Source of the DNA: Steinernema hermaphroditum | Taxonomy: Eukaryota > Nematoda > Chromadorea > Rhabditida > Steinernematidae | Reading direction: 5' to 3' | DNA: 64,000 nucleotides | Assembly: GCA_030435675.1 (NCBI GenBank) | Contig: CM059621.1 | Span: 4,650,001 to 4,714,000, forward strand | Shown here: one piece after another, positions 10,301-22,637 of the stretch | Numbering within the stretch: position 1 is the stretch's first letter | How the letters are laid out: each line of letters opens with the position of its first letter | The notes under the pieces: generated by a model | What the model was told of the DNA's origin: nothing | Databases searched by the model: none | The model's input: the letters and a program-made list of their open reading frames with translations, nothing else | Translations under genes and position numbers: made by a program

Positions 10301-11765
10301 TGCTAAGATATGATACAGGCCAAATTTCGCAATCTAAGCAGAAGCCGGCACCGGCTCAGAGCGCAGACAACCATCGTAAACCACATGCCCTTTCCATATC
10401 GCTCAAACAGGGTGGCATACTGTTGTGGCCAGCACATTTCCCCAGCTTTAATGTGAAATAAAACGCGGCTGCGCACGAATTTGCGCCCTCCAGGTACTAA
10501 AAGCCAAGTAACCCTGCGGACGGCAAAATACCAGTTGCCTACCGGCGATAAACACACGAAAGGCTTGACGGCCTTTCGGATGGAAACACCATAGCCCTGC
10601 GGGCAGCAAGATTGGCGCTCATGTCTGAACTTAGCCAAAAAATGGTAAAGTTTCAGGGAACTCGAACCGACTACTCTGCAGGCTACAAAATAGGCAAAAA
10701 AGTCACCCAAAAACTCAAAGCCATTGCCAGAGACATAGTGGAAGTAGAGCGCTACCATCTGAACTGTCTGTGTGGCTCATTGCAAACGGTCTACGGTTTA
10801 TCATGTTTTCGGGCTTTGTCATGATGCGGCTTCTGGGCAATAATTTCATTGATTTTATTGAAATGAATCCAAAAGGATATTCGAAGAGCCAGCCACACAG
10901 CCACAAGAGCCACTACGTATATTTTTCACGATTTTCAATCTGACAAACATTAGTCTCTGCCGTGACCGCTTGTGCTGGAAACAAAACGGCCCTCTGGGGA
11001 GCAGACAGCAAAACAATACCATCCATTTTTGCAATTCACTGCCACCCTTAATGACGCTGTTTTGCAACTTCTTGATTTGGGATCTGATAAGACTTATTTA
11101 TGGTACTATCTACGTCACTCTAAACACAAAAACGTTTATTTGTTTTTGTTGTTTTTGCAAACAGCATCATTTCAGCAAGAGAAAGAACGCCTCAAGCAGC
11201 AATCGCATCTTCGGCGCCCGCGTGGTATGTCCATTTGGCAAAGGATGGGCAAAACGTCACTTGCAAAGAAGCCCAGCATAGCCACTTCACCGAAGAAGGT
11301 TGTCGTTGAGTACGCTAATGGACATCACACTCAAAGTAGGGCTCACTCGGGAAACAGATGACATACGAACCTATTACAGCTGCTTGCATGGACACAAGCA
11401 AAAGTTTCGATGAAGAAAATGGGTCTTGTGACAATAGTTTGAGTGAAGCGGCACCGATAAAGGCGTCCATGGATTTCACTCGGAACTCCACTTCCCCGCT
11501 CATCGACATGGAGACTTCGCTGTATTCGATAGCGTCGGAAGCAAAGAGTAGTTCGCACATGTCGCCCTTCTCTGAGATCTGTTTAGGTGCCCCTGGTCAA
11601 AAGCGCACGCTGGCCGAGATCGAGTACGACTGGCTGGCAGCCGTCGTGGAACGTTGCTTTCTCATCTCGTTCCTGCTCTTCTTCGTGCTTTTCTCCGTGG
11701 GCATCAACTGCATAGGTCTCTACTACTGGCACTACGCTACGCTGGACGATTTCAAGGGTCCATGA
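7399..11765 (+). CDS. Nicotinic-type cation channel subunit (alpha-type), eight exons
   Basis: This is a pentameric ligand-gated channel subunit of the plasma membrane, probably gated by acetylcholine or a related amine. Inferred exons are 7399-7477, 7526-7755, 9062-9216, 9323-9476, 9524-9950, 9994-10190, 11176-11335 and 11380-11765. All phases agree and give 595 residues. A signal peptide covers about 8-26 if translation starts at 7399; an in-frame ATG at 7420 is the alternative start. Visible features are a loop D Trp (WYDDMLYW, 120), loop A WLPD (146-149) and a Cys loop C194-x13-C208 split by an intron. Next come a loop B Trp (215) and the vicinal pair YECC (Cys 263-264) that defines alpha subunits. 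M1 is at 281-305. M2 is at 316-336 with Glu at -1', Leu at 9' and Asp at 20', which points to cation selectivity. M3 is at about 349-375, followed by a loop of about 184 residues. An amphipathic DWLAAVVERC helix precedes M4 (560-584). The M2-M3 segment (MVSDKMPSTS) recalls the nematode DEG-3 group, but the subfamily is not certain. Confidence 0.92.
7756..9061 (+). other. Long second intron of the channel gene
   Basis: This 1306-bp intron separates the N-terminal exon ending IIEV from the exon beginning NEPEQYMKINAW. It starts GTGAGT and ends TTTTTAG. It holds short frames only. Near 8926-8990 there is a patch of repeated CATGA/CATGG words, as in an imperfect local repeat. Confidence 0.7.
10191..11175 (+). 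other. Intron of the channel gene with repeat insertion
   Basis: This 985-bp intron lies in the region encoding the M3-M4 loop. It starts GTAGGT and ends TTTCAG. Most other introns of the gene are 43-111 bp. Its excess length is explained in part by a dispersed repeat at 10461-10800, so it has probably grown by insertion. Confidence 0.75.
10461..10800 (+). mobile_element. Dispersed repeat with tRNA-like 3' end, copy 1
   Basis: This copy shares an ordered series of blocks with 31107-31395: a GC-rich start (GCGCACGAATTTGCG in this copy), a CCAAGTA block, CCCTGCGGGCAGC, CTTTCGGATGG, a CATAGYGGMAGTAGA block and finally CTGTGTGGCTCATTGC. In the second copy the final block leads into a tRNA-like core with an anticodon-loop-like TTTGTAA. 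No protein is encoded. The element lies within a channel-gene intron. It resembles a SINE in size, but its tRNA-like part is at the end rather than the beginning. Confidence 0.65.
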
Positions 11766-11798
11766 GGGGTTATGCGCATTTGTGCCAGCGACACATTG

Positions 11799-11804
11799 AA
11801 TAAA
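11799..11804 (+). terminator. Poly(A) signal AATAAA of the channel gene
   Basis: The canonical hexamer begins 34 bp after the channel stop codon, giving a very short 3' UTR. A GTTTGTTGG tract follows at about 11822. Confidence 0.6.
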
Positions 11805-12744
11805 TTTTGAACAAGAAAGATCGTTTGTTGGTACATGCGTGCAGGCAATGCGCAAACATCTCAAAGCAAATCGACAGTTGCACAGCTAATGATAATGATA
11901 CAGGTTCTGAGATTCTAAATGGGCTTAGCTGTCGACCGTACATCTTCAAACGCCAATGGGAATAAGGATTTGCAAAGTTGGACATGTGATAAAGAACGAA
12001 AAGCGACTTGGAAGGGATCGCTCAAATATGATCCACGCCGAGATGATCTATGTACCTGTTTTCCCAAATTATCGGCCAAACTGAAGTCAGCAAACAGCTC
12101 AAACCGCTGCATGGTTTTGCTCATTAAAGTCATCATTCAACTACCGTCTCTATATCTATACATGTGTACGTGTATTCTCAAGGCCAAAGATGAAAAAACC
12201 TTAAAGATCGACAGAACAGAAGCAGTATGACATCAAGTTTGCAGATCAATTATACCCCTCAATAACACGTACCTGACAATTATCGGTATCCTTTGTAAGC
12301 TCTAATTACTCAAATTGCAGTGTTTTTGTCCTGTGTACGTTAAAGTTTTCCAAAAATGACTCAACTCACGACATTTTCAACGAACACTCCTTTTGGAGTT
12401 GGACATGTAAGCAAGTTTTAAATGGAATAATTCGATTTCAAGAATTAAAAATATTAAAAGCCATTAATATCCAAATCTTAAGAGCCATAATAATCGATCT
12501 TTCCGAATTCATTCATTCAATTATTCGTGACTCAGTGGCATTCACCATGCAAGAAGTCTCGTAATGCGCAACGAAAACCCGTAGTTCACCGTATTCTTTT
12601 CTTCTTTCTTCTTAAAGGCTTCTCTTCTGTCATCGGCGCTGGGAGGCAACAAAGGCAACAGGAAACAAAGGAGCCCTATCCAAAAGATGTGCATTGGTGG
12701 AGCTCAGCGGGCAAAGTAGAATCCCATCTTTGGAGCGGCTGGCG
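11805..12744. other. Intergenic spacer after the channel gene
   Basis: No supported exon. The plus frame at 11919-12230 and its minus-strand shadows have no promoter or splice borders. The stretch 12420-12500 repeats the words TTAAGAGCCAT, AAAGCCATTAAT and related forms, an imperfect local duplication. Confidence 0.5.
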
Positions 12745-12942
12745 GCGCAAACTTCGGAGTTGGAGCGATTATTGGGTTTGAGTAGGCGGCGCGGGTGGTC
12801 GGGCGGATTCGGCTTACGTTCCACGCCAGCCACGACGGATTAGAACGACCATCGCGCCAACAAATCAAGAACGGTCGCTCACTCAGCTCATTCGAATGAA
12901 CCTTAGAGAGACGACGACACGACCAATCGCTGGAAACACAAA
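12745..12942 (+). repeat. Four-copy dispersed repeat, copy A
   Basis: This is the longest member in the plus orientation. Shared blocks are CGGAGTTG, GGCGGCGCGGGTGGTC, GGTCGCTCACTCAGCTCATT, GAGAGACGACGAC and CGATCGCTGG/CAATCGCTGG followed by AACACA. Copies B (14500-14578), C (reverse, 18780-18965) and D (27555-27772) keep these blocks in the same order with substitutions. There is no coding frame in common and no terminal repeats that I can see. It is probably a short non-autonomous element. Confidence 0.65.
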
Positions 12943-14499
12943 TTAAAAACCCATCTTCCCAAATATCAACGAAGCAATCCATTTTAGGGGCTTATGCATC
13001 ACGTAGTTCGTTATCGCACATTACAAAAATATAAATAATGTCAGAAATCATGCGATATATGTATCTTGTACAATATATGCTAAAAACGAGGATAAAGAGA
13101 TAACCATCGGTACTAAGCAATACGAAGATGATATACCAAAAAATACACATGTACGATTGTGCCAACCTACCAGAGAGTTGCCGAAGAGTATATCAATGAT
13201 TCTGTTAATTGGTGGTATGCAAGAGATTGGCGGTTTGCCCCTTAGCCTCTAAACCTCGTATCTTCACGTAAATGGTACTTGCGTGATGCCTTTCTAAAGT
13301 CGGTGTTTATGGGTGACACGGCGACGGCATTTGCGGTAAATCCAAATAATCTGTTGTCAAAGCCGAAGAGAAAAACAAACTTGCAGCTTTATTTCACCTG
13401 CGCCTTCTCTAACTATACAACCGCCTCCCTAGATGGGTGCTTTCCTTCTGTGTTTTCGTTTTCAGCTCTGTTTTCTAACCGCTCGATCTTTGTACAAATT
13501 CTCTTTTTAATTTTTTTGAGTGCCGCTTGCCTTGGTTCTTCGAAACCTTTTTGCCGATAAGGATGCACAAGTAGCAAGGTAAAGCACATAAAAAGTTTTT
13601 TTTTGATTATAAGCTTCTAGTAAGACAGGCAATAAAGTAGCTGATTGCCTGTGGGAGATGATTTCAACGGTTTTGTCCGCTACTTCCAACGCGCATGCTC
13701 CTCATGTACCAGGAAAATGCGAGCGTGTTGACGGTTACGTGCGTTTAAGCTTGCCTTTTGTACAAGTGAATAGTTGTTTGTTAAAATAAGCAGCTGTGAC
13801 CGAGTGACAGGTCAGTTTCGAGGCAACAAACGACACCACCATAACAACTCATAACAGCCACGGCTGGAAATCCCTTCCTTCTTATGTCGCTTTTAGCTAT
13901 ATGGGTATTCTCATCTATACGGTGTCTTGCGGATATTCTAAAGATGTTTTCTTTCTTTGGTCTTGTCCAAAGCATACCATAATCCATGCAGCTATGTTAT
14001 TTCCTCTCAGAACTGTTTCGCTTTTGTGTTCCGAATTAGATAATCATATTATCACTACCAATGATGTAATTGAGAAAAACTTAAATAACCGAAATATGAA
14101 ATGAATACGTCTGTATTATTTGAACGTAGCTAACTCCCGTTTTGGAAGAGAAGGAGTGGCTAGTGTAAAATGCGTCATCATACTTTATCATTTAATTCTC
14201 GATGTGGAACATCCCATCTTTTTTGTGCTTTCCTCTTCCCCGGATGTTTGGAAAATCTGGAAACAAGCTGTATTCCGTGAATATCTGCACAAGTCCGTAT
14301 GCTTTGGAATTGGCCTCTACAATAGCTGTCAATTGTCGACCTAACAACGTATGTAACGTCACACCTGCAACGCTAAAATCGACGCGAGACTCGGTGCAAA
14401 CACTGGGCCTAGGTGAGTAGATTAAGCGTACAAATAAATTAGCTGCCCATACGCGCTCTATGTCCGTTAGGTCTTCTGGGAGGCAGGTCAACAACGGCA
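12943..14499. other. Gene-poor, repeat-bearing spacer
   Basis: AT-rich sequence with short frames only (for example 13279-13560). None has splice borders or a recognisable product. I see no RNA gene. Confidence 0.5.
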
Positions 14500-14578
14500 G
14501 CCGAGAACAACCGCTGACTAGAGTCATTTCTGAGAGAGAGAACAGACGACCCGATCCGTCGCTACCGACACAAATGAA
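14500..14578 (+). repeat. Four-copy dispersed repeat, copy B (partial)
   Basis: The stretch GAACAACCGCTGACTAGAGT, then GAGAGAGAACAGACGACC and CGTCGCTACCGACACAAA, aligns with the 3' third of copies A and D. The upstream part is poorly conserved or missing. Confidence 0.55.
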
Positions 14579-17529
14579 GATCGTAAAACTCAAAACCTAC
14601 GTTTGAAGATATGCTTCATTTTCGAGACAGGAAGGCAGAACGATCAGGTTACAATAAAAGAATAATGGCCAAGTTATCCGGTTTGAAAGCAACGATAAAA
14701 CGTCAACGACTTTGTATCTATTTGAGCACAGTTTCCTCATATTCTAGTCGGGTTTTTACCGTAATTTTCAGTCACCTCTCGTCAACATTTTTATCGCTAA
14801 CTGGATAATGACGATTGAGATGTCTAAAGTGTATATATTGCTACCAATACAGGATTTCAGAGCGATGAGCGTCAAATGGTGCCTTTCCCTCTACGATCGC
14901 ATACACTTTATTCGCTCCTTGATGTGTGCGCAAAGCGGATGTCGGAGGATTTTTTCTTGCTACCGCTCTTCGGCCATACAACAGCAACGTTTGTGCCCGT
15001 CAAAACTTGAAGCAAACAATGACTTTTAAACGATTCTGTTTACACGGCAGGTGTTATTTCGCTTCAAAAAGGAACTGCCATAAATCTCACTCACATAGAC
15101 CTCCCATGAGGTCTGAACTTAAGTCAGAAAGTTCACGAGACTCCAATTAAACCTTCCAGATGGCAATTGTGTCCACTCTGTCCACTGACCGGTGCTATCA
15201 TCACATCGGCGCCTCGTGGTCAATTACGCACGCTAATCTCACGTTGCCGCCTGGCAATTACATACAAAGAGACGGAACGCCTCTTCAGTCCCACGGAGAC
15301 TTTGTGCGTCGCAAAGTTGGGAGGTGTTTAGCAAAGGTAGCGGCGCTGCGAATCTTCGCGCCGTCGAGATCGCCCGTTGCAGCCGTTTTGGACGTGCGCG
15401 CGTCCGCGGCCCTCCGAAACAGCGTTTGTGTTGCAATGCCACCATGCGCCGCCAGTGCGATTCCGCGACGCTAGACGGTCACAACTTTAAAGTTTTGCAG
15501 TGGTTGGACAGAAATGTCGTCGAGGTTTGCTTCGTAAATGGTGTGGTTTTGGAGAAATTAAGGTGAGCGACTTTATTTACCGTATTAAAGTCTAATATAA
15601 CCCTTGATTTGGTCGCTAATCAATTGAAATTGTTCAATTTTGTCTCTAAAATCTACTGAAATGAAATATACTTAAACAATGTGTCACATCCCATTATTTT
15701 CTGACTCTCGACGCGATTCTTTTCGGGCACGCTGTTTCCATTTTGCGATGCTGAGTTTCATCACGAAATCGTCCTGTGCGCGGCCTTCCGAATGGTCTTG
15801 TCAGTCGAGATTATTTGAATCAAGAATTGGGAGTTCCACCGTTTCCGAACCATGATCATTTGCCCAAAATTGTAGCTGCTTTGCCGTACAACCCGGTTGT
15901 GTTAATATACGTTTTCGAACACGAAATCAAGACTCGATTCTCACTGTCCACTGGCCAGTGACCCATGTTACTCTGACACAGTGAAATGGGGAACTGCATC
16001 TTTGATTGAAACAAAGATTCAACATGTTCCGTGTACTCAACAACCGTATTCCACATGTCGGAGTGGCATGAACGGTTGGTCGTTGTAAAAGGCGTTATTG
16101 GTCAAAGAGACCAGCCGTACATGCCTGGAACCGTGTTTTGTGGTGCATAATGGACCAAAATCAGAAAAAATTGATTTAGTCATCCAAATCTTGCCTTCAA
16201 ACTTTATCTTCCGCAGCTTTTGCAACTAAACGAAGACTGCTTACTTGGAATATCTTCCGATGTTTGCAAAACAGAAACAAAAACATAAACACAAGGTATT
16301 AGAGTATAATTGGCGGTAATTAACGCAAGCTGTTTTACATGCCAGATGCGCGAGCTTTGATGTTTGTTAATTAGGGTTATTCATTTTGAGGAGATGTGCA
16401 AGAGCCCATTCCGAATTGCTAGACGATGACCAAGTTTTGATTCCTATAGGTAATTCCCAAAATATCGGCCAGTTTCAGCAAACGGTCAGCATGAGAGACT
16501 CACGAAGGACTTTTAAGAATTGGTGTCTGCTGCATTTCGCCGTATTTTAGAGTATTGTCCCGAACGCGCAAATACAAACAAGAAAAGACAAATAAACATT
16601 CACTGGCAGGTGGCTTTGTTTAAGTGTATAGCGTTTGTATGCAATGCGGACGACGCTATTTCAATCATTTTTGAGATCGCCATTTGCATTATTCGTCTGC
16701 GGAAGATGTCCAAGTCGGTCTATCTTTATGAATTAAGTGGGTACACAGTCACGTTATGTGTAATTCCGTTTTAATTTCGTAATTTCGAAGATGGTGTTGT
16801 TTACAACGCGCCGCCCAATGTATTATCAATCGAAATCGCACTGTTTGCAAATGCGCGATGTTGACAAAACGCAGTGGGAACGTGAGATAGCATCAGCAAT
16901 AGTGCCCGTTCGCTCTTTTTTGCACACAGAGCCGCACAAGGGAGTCGCGTCTGTTACACTGCGTACGATTGAAGGCAAAGTTCTAACCTAGCTGTGTCTC
17001 CTTTACGAAAGATGTCTTGTTGATTCGTATAGTAAACTGACACATGAAAAATCCATTATTTGCAGTTGCTGTGGTCCCCAGCTCAGGAGATATTTCTTTC
17101 CTGGCCAAGATGATTCATAGTTACTGCGACAGCGCCATCAGACAGAGGCAAGATATGACTAGGCAGTGATGCAGTTCTCTTGACGTGACAACGAACGATG
17201 TGAACGCTCAGGAATGATTTCAGCTGAAATACATCTTTTGTATTTTTGTAGTCGCGCCAGTGTTTCGAACGAGTCCGAAACGTATCAGGACGTGTTTCTT
17301 GACTTTGTTTGACTTTTTTGGTCTTCAAAAACGAGTCCAAACTCGGATTCGCAACATACGAGTCCAAAGCGAGTCACGAAACGCCTCGCTCCCATTCGAG
17401 ACGGTGTGATTTTTGTGGAATCTTTCGTTGGCTTCCCGTCGAGATTATATGCTCAGAATCTTTCATACTTCACTTTGTGGCTTCTGATGTGAACAGCCAA
17501 TTTTCTGATAGATTTTCTATTTTTCTCAC
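14579..17529. other. Gene-poor spacer with a GC-rich block at 15180-15480
   Basis: No exon can be supported. The GC-rich block opens overlapping frames on both strands, rich in Arg, Ala and Pro, which is expected from composition. From 17276 onward the words GAGTC and GACTC become frequent, leading into the tandem duplication that follows. Confidence 0.45.
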
Positions 17530-17990
17530 CAAAATTTTCATCTCGTTATGGACTCGTTTTGAATCGGAATGGATTCGATTCGATTCGGATCACAGACAAC
17601 GAGGGTTCCCCAAGTTGTAAACACCAATTTGGCCGAACCTTTAATCACTAGCACAACGTGGGTGAGGCTAGATGCAAGGAGTTAACTGCGTGAACACAAG
17701 CGAAGTATGCAGCATTGCCTACCTTACTGTTCTTGGAACAAGGAATATCAGTTTTCGTAACCAAAATTTTCCCCACATTATGGATTCGTTTTGAACCTGT
17801 CTGACTCGTTTCCGGACCTGGACTCGATTAGGATCATAGACCCAGAACGTGGAAGGCCAGGCAAGTTAACGCCAACCTTTGATATAACGTGGGCGAGGCT
17901 CGATGCGAAGGGTCAACATAGTAAAAACAGGCGAAATATGCGGCGCTGTAGCGATTATTCCTTGTCCTAAGAACATTAAGGTAGGCTACC
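17530..17990 (+). repeat. Tandem duplication, two units of about 230 bp
   Basis: Unit 1 begins CAAAATTTTCATC at 17531 and unit 2 begins CCAAAATTTTCCCC at 17761. In order, both carry CTCGTTTTGAA or TTCGTTTTGAA, a GACTCG-rich tract, GGATCA(C/T)AGAC, AACGTGGGYGAGGCT, ATGC(A/G)A and GCGAARTATGC. The units differ by many substitutions and a few indels, so the duplication is old. No coding frame is shared. Confidence 0.8.
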
Positions 17991-18779
17991 ATTTGAAGAG
18001 CAAAAACAAATGCTACTCAAAAATACCGTAATGTGCTATGAAAGTGGATTTAAGCCATTGCTATTAGGAGCCAATGGTCGCACATGCTGTTTTGATAAAA
18101 CATTATTGAAAAACGTTATGCACTAAAGATCGCCTACCCATTTCACGATACTGCACGTTGACTTAGACCATCTACGCATGTAATCCTTTTAAATAGTACA
18201 ATTTATTTCTATTTTGACACAGACTGGCGTATTGTAAACACGCCCATTGCTAAGTGTTTTTCTTCCTGGTTACCATAAATATATAATGCGACATGGTCCG
18301 TCACAAAACATTATAGATGTGTTCGCATTAGAGTTCAATCACCAGAAACGTCTTAATCTTTGGGCACTCCGTTGATGAGTAACCACGTCATTTTACACAA
18401 ACGAATTGGAATTCAATGACCGTATTTTTGTGTTTGGCAAGCCCCGAATAGACTCCATCCAACTTACCGTATACGGTCACATTCCATGTCACCCTACCAC
18501 TGCTATTCTGTTTTTGATGTTCTTGAATAAGAACAATTCACTGCATGCTTGACCATCCGAAAGATCGCTAAGTCTTTCGTTTGTTCGCCGCTTATAGTGT
18601 ACTGGTCTCTTGTCGCTCGCAATGCTACTAGGCCACAGATATCTGAACCGCAGTAGAAAATGCTCTTACTTGGATGTCGTACCGTTTCCCGGTATCTAAG
18701 CGATATCCCGGGGCATACCGGCGTACGAGTCATTTTGTACATTTGATCATTTTCGTATTTGATCTGAGTGTGTTTCATT
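17991..18779. other. Gene-poor spacer
   Basis: Short frames only. The minus-strand frame 18778-18503 (91 residues) has even codon use but no splice or promoter signals. I cannot assign it. Confidence 0.45.
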
Positions 18780-18965
18780 TGTGTTCCCAGCGATCGGTCG
18801 GGTCACTCACTCTCTTTATCTCTCTAGCGTTTGTCGAATGAGCTGTGTGAGCGGCCGTCGTCGGTTTCTATCGCCCACACATCCCAGAAGAAAGTCCAAG
18901 AAGCCGTAGTTTCAGCGTCTTGCCAAGGAAGCCTTCGCTGCCGAGCTCCACCCACGCCGCCACTC
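18780..18965 (-). repeat. Four-copy dispersed repeat, copy C (reverse)
   Basis: The reverse complement carries GGCGGCGTGGGTGG, GGCCGCTCACACAGCTCATT, GAGAGATAAAGAGAG and CCGATCGCTGGGAACACA, in the same order as copy A. This is the only member in the minus orientation. Confidence 0.65.
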
Positions 18966-21900
18966 AAGTCACTGAAGCACCACTGCAATTCACCACCAAC
19001 TGATCTGATAATGGAATTGTTCTTCGTTGTGCATACATGAGACGTCCTGCACGGCGCAAGGCCTTTAAAATCGCATAAAAACACAAAAGAAAAAAACCGA
19101 GCAAAAGGTAATTAATTCGGGAAGATACATCGTAAAAGATACAACATAAAAATCTTATATCCTCTGTTTTTTTTTTCACGTATTTGAATGAAAAGTAGTT
19201 TTGGGTAGGCCTTTTGCTCTTTTTGTGCTCTCTGTAGAAGATGACACCCCGGACTCCCACCACGAAGCCCCGTACAACATCTCGCCAAGTTTCATGTCTA
19301 GTAATTCAGGCAAGGCAAACATAACATCTAGGCTTAGTTTCGGCTTCAGGAGATGAAGGAGCGAACTGGGATATCAAGACACTATTGTGGACCTAAACAT
19401 AGAATAAAAAAACGAATCTAGCGAACGAATTGGATGGCGAAATGGTAGAGTGTCCTTAATTACTTATAATTTCTCTGCAGCTTTCTTTCACTTCTGCGGG
19501 CTGGCCACCATGACCTTGGCGATGAAGTGGCACATCTCTTGCGCAGACTGGCCAGCACACAGTCCTAGACATGTATAGCGAGCTCGCAGGGAGGACTCTT
19601 TTAGTTGTGTGGGCCTCATAGTCGTTTAGTTTGGTTGAGTATTACAGATGCCTCACATTGGTAGAAATTTTACAGGGCATATGTTTCTTATGGTAGTTTT
19701 TTTTTTTGCAAGATAGTATAGTGCTTCACTCTTTTGTTCGAAAAGTTACTCAATGATCTGCGGCACAAACTAATCAGTGCGTGTTGACAGACTCCAACAG
19801 TTATCGTCTTGATTAAGCGGTTGTTATCTAAGCAACCATTCTTAGTGTTTTAGGTCAAATTGGCCTCACTGGGCTGGATATCACCCACGCTCGTCTTTTC
19901 TGAGCACGACGAGTTCGGTATGCATGAGCGGTCAACCCTTTAAAATGCGTGCTTTTGTTCTTTTTTGGTTTTTGACCTAAACTTCCCCCCTGGAGCAGAT
20001 GTTTTTGGGTGGTTTTCCTGGCTTTTAACCTATTGATGCCGTATGGAGTAATCGGAAGGGAGAACGTTAGCCTCTGGACAATATCATAATGACCAACGAT
20101 GATGTCATTAGCGCGACGTTCCACTCATTACCTCGAGGTCTAATTTTAGTTTGAAACTAAAGTTAATTTTGGTCTGGAACGTGGGTTTCCTGAACATTCT
20201 TCCATGTTTGATAATACAAAAAAAAAAACGCGCCAGTAATTATCTATAAATATGTTCAATTACTATGACACCTTATCACGAAATTTCCAGTATCCAGTTG
20301 ACGTATAGGATGCTGAGTTTCCGTTTTGTAACGGATTGTCTTCAGTTTTGTGTTCGCCAATTATCCTACGATTATTGCTAGACTAACAGTGTACCCTTTC
20401 TAATGGTAGTTTCCGTCCAAAATCTCCAAATATAGTATCATAATTATGGACTCAAACTTCATGAAGACTCTATCTACTGCAGCGCCGATACTTGCAAAGA
20501 CAAAGCTAGAATCGGGGCTATGCGAAAGCTGCCTAACTTAGGACATCCTGGGCAGCCGTGGACTACAAAATCTGTATAAAGAGGTTGCGCAAATCCCGTA
20601 TTCCGAGAAATTGCAAAAAACGGCCGCCGACGAAAACAATGCTTAAGAGGTTTTTGTTTACCTCCTCGCATAAGCTTCTTTTGCTGCGATAACAGGTATG
20701 TTTTCCTTCTCCTTCTCTGCTGAGTAAAGTTAGTGGAATATTACTTCTATGACGCTAGTCGTATAGATGAGCCAAAAATGGAGAGCTCCCAGTGAAAATG
20801 TTTATAGAAGAAGAAGGCACGTAAGAGCTAAGAGCCTGGCTACCGCCGCGATTTTTGTGCGCACTTTCTTATCTTGGCCTATGAAAAGAAATTGAACTTT
20901 TTGAGCTTTTGGAATATGCTTAATTAACACGTTGACGGCTGAGGGTTATCAATCCGTCAACCGTCAACCGCTGCTGCCCCTCATCAACCTTGTAACAGAA
21001 AGCGCTAAAGTTAGGGTGATTGAAGTTATAAGTCATTTTCGGTCGCCACACGAGGGTATCGGCTTTCGCAGGCTATGTGTAATGTAGTTAAAAATGATGC
21101 ACGCAGTAACAAGTTTCCACTTTTGCCCATAGCCCATCACATAATTGGGAGCATAAACCAAAGTTTCCTGCTGCTCACCGAAGACAAACATCCCCATTAT
21201 GACGCTTTATGCAATTATCAAAATTTGTTTTCTAAGACATCTCCCACTCAGGATTGAAAACATATTATTCCGCATGTACCATTTCCTTATTGGGGTACGG
21301 TAGCCATGTTACGGCGCATAAGTAAGAATCTGCTAATAGCTCTTCATCAAAGATAGCTCTCAATGACGTTTCTCATAATCCGCTGAAATCACTTAAAATT
21401 ACGTCCATTTTATTGGGTTGATGCATTGAAAATGAGCCATTTGGTAAACATCCTTTAATTTCGCCATGTGTACCCATAGGGCATAATTGATAGGCGCGTT
21501 GTTTAGTACAGCGAACTCTCACTCCACTTTATGATTCGCCGCTTGTCCACTGCATTCCTCTTGCTGTTGCAGGTCTACTCTATCTTGACGGTCATTTTTT
21601 GGCACCTCGAGATGGCGAAATGCTAAGTCATGTGCGGGCTTCCTATGGTATTAATTGTGTTATGGACGCTGACTGCTTTTAATCACGTACATCCTTGGGT
21701 CTAACCTACTGAACGCACCTATCGATGTGTTCGTCATATATCAGAAAGTGACGCAGTCTAAAAAATATGGCCTTCTCGGATCACCATGTTCTGTTAACTC
21801 CAACGTTTCCAATTGGTTGAGTATTATAACAGGCAACAAAGGTATGCATTAGGTAGCTATCACTCACAGCTACCATGCCCACATACTGACTCCACGAGCT

Positions 21901-22637
21901 CATTTCAACTTTAATGAAACAAAGGCCACAAGTGGAAAAAATGACCCTTAGATTCCCGAAAAGTACCACTGCCCGACATCTCATATTTTTAAGCTGACCT
22001 CCAAATTGGCTCTTCGTTTTGAGCTGATAGACTGTGCTTTGCACATTCATATAGCACACTCATAGCTCTATCTTACTGTCATAAGTGTTAATCAATAAGC
22101 GACGATATCGAAGGAAATCACTTAGAATAAGGTAAAAAGGTCGAAAATTGGACCAAAACATTTTTCGACCCCAAACCCCTTGTGTTCTATGAACCAGAGA
22201 TCCGGCTCTTGTCCCCGAAGTGGGCCGAAGTTGTTGATGCTAACGGCGAATACCTTGATTAGGTTGTGTGCCTTTTTGGTAATAAATATCTACTTTCAAA
22301 AAGGCTCATTTATTATCCATCAACCCAATACAAGTTTTTCTCCAATGACGCATGCTGGAAGAGTCTTTTGAGTAAATGCCGGTAATCCGCAGCTTCGAGC
22401 GGCACCGCCCGCCACAGTCGTTTTTTGAGACGAGCTGACTAGCCTCTTCGCCATTTAGGTTCTCAGTATCGCCTAGGTGCTCATCAACGTGCGCACAACT
22501 GGGTGCAACGATCATTTTTTGTATTTAATGAAATGGCTGTGCAAAAATGGAACTTCTGTTTGCACACGTTTTTTGCTTAAGCTCGTAAGCTTAGCAAAGA
22601 AAATGTGTTTTCAGAACTGAGGGTAAGCTATTGATAC
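18966..22637. other. Gene-poor AT-rich spacer
   Basis: No exon, tRNA or structured RNA that I can support. There are homopolymer runs (for example T at 19692-19699 and A at 20217-20228). Short frames lack splice borders. The sequence runs directly into the hexamer array. Confidence 0.5.

Noticed and set aside
11336..11357. 22-bp intron suggested by GTAGGG...AACAG in the channel gene
   Set aside because: It is too short to splice. The 44-bp intron ending TTACAG at 11379 restores phase and gives a continuous protein.
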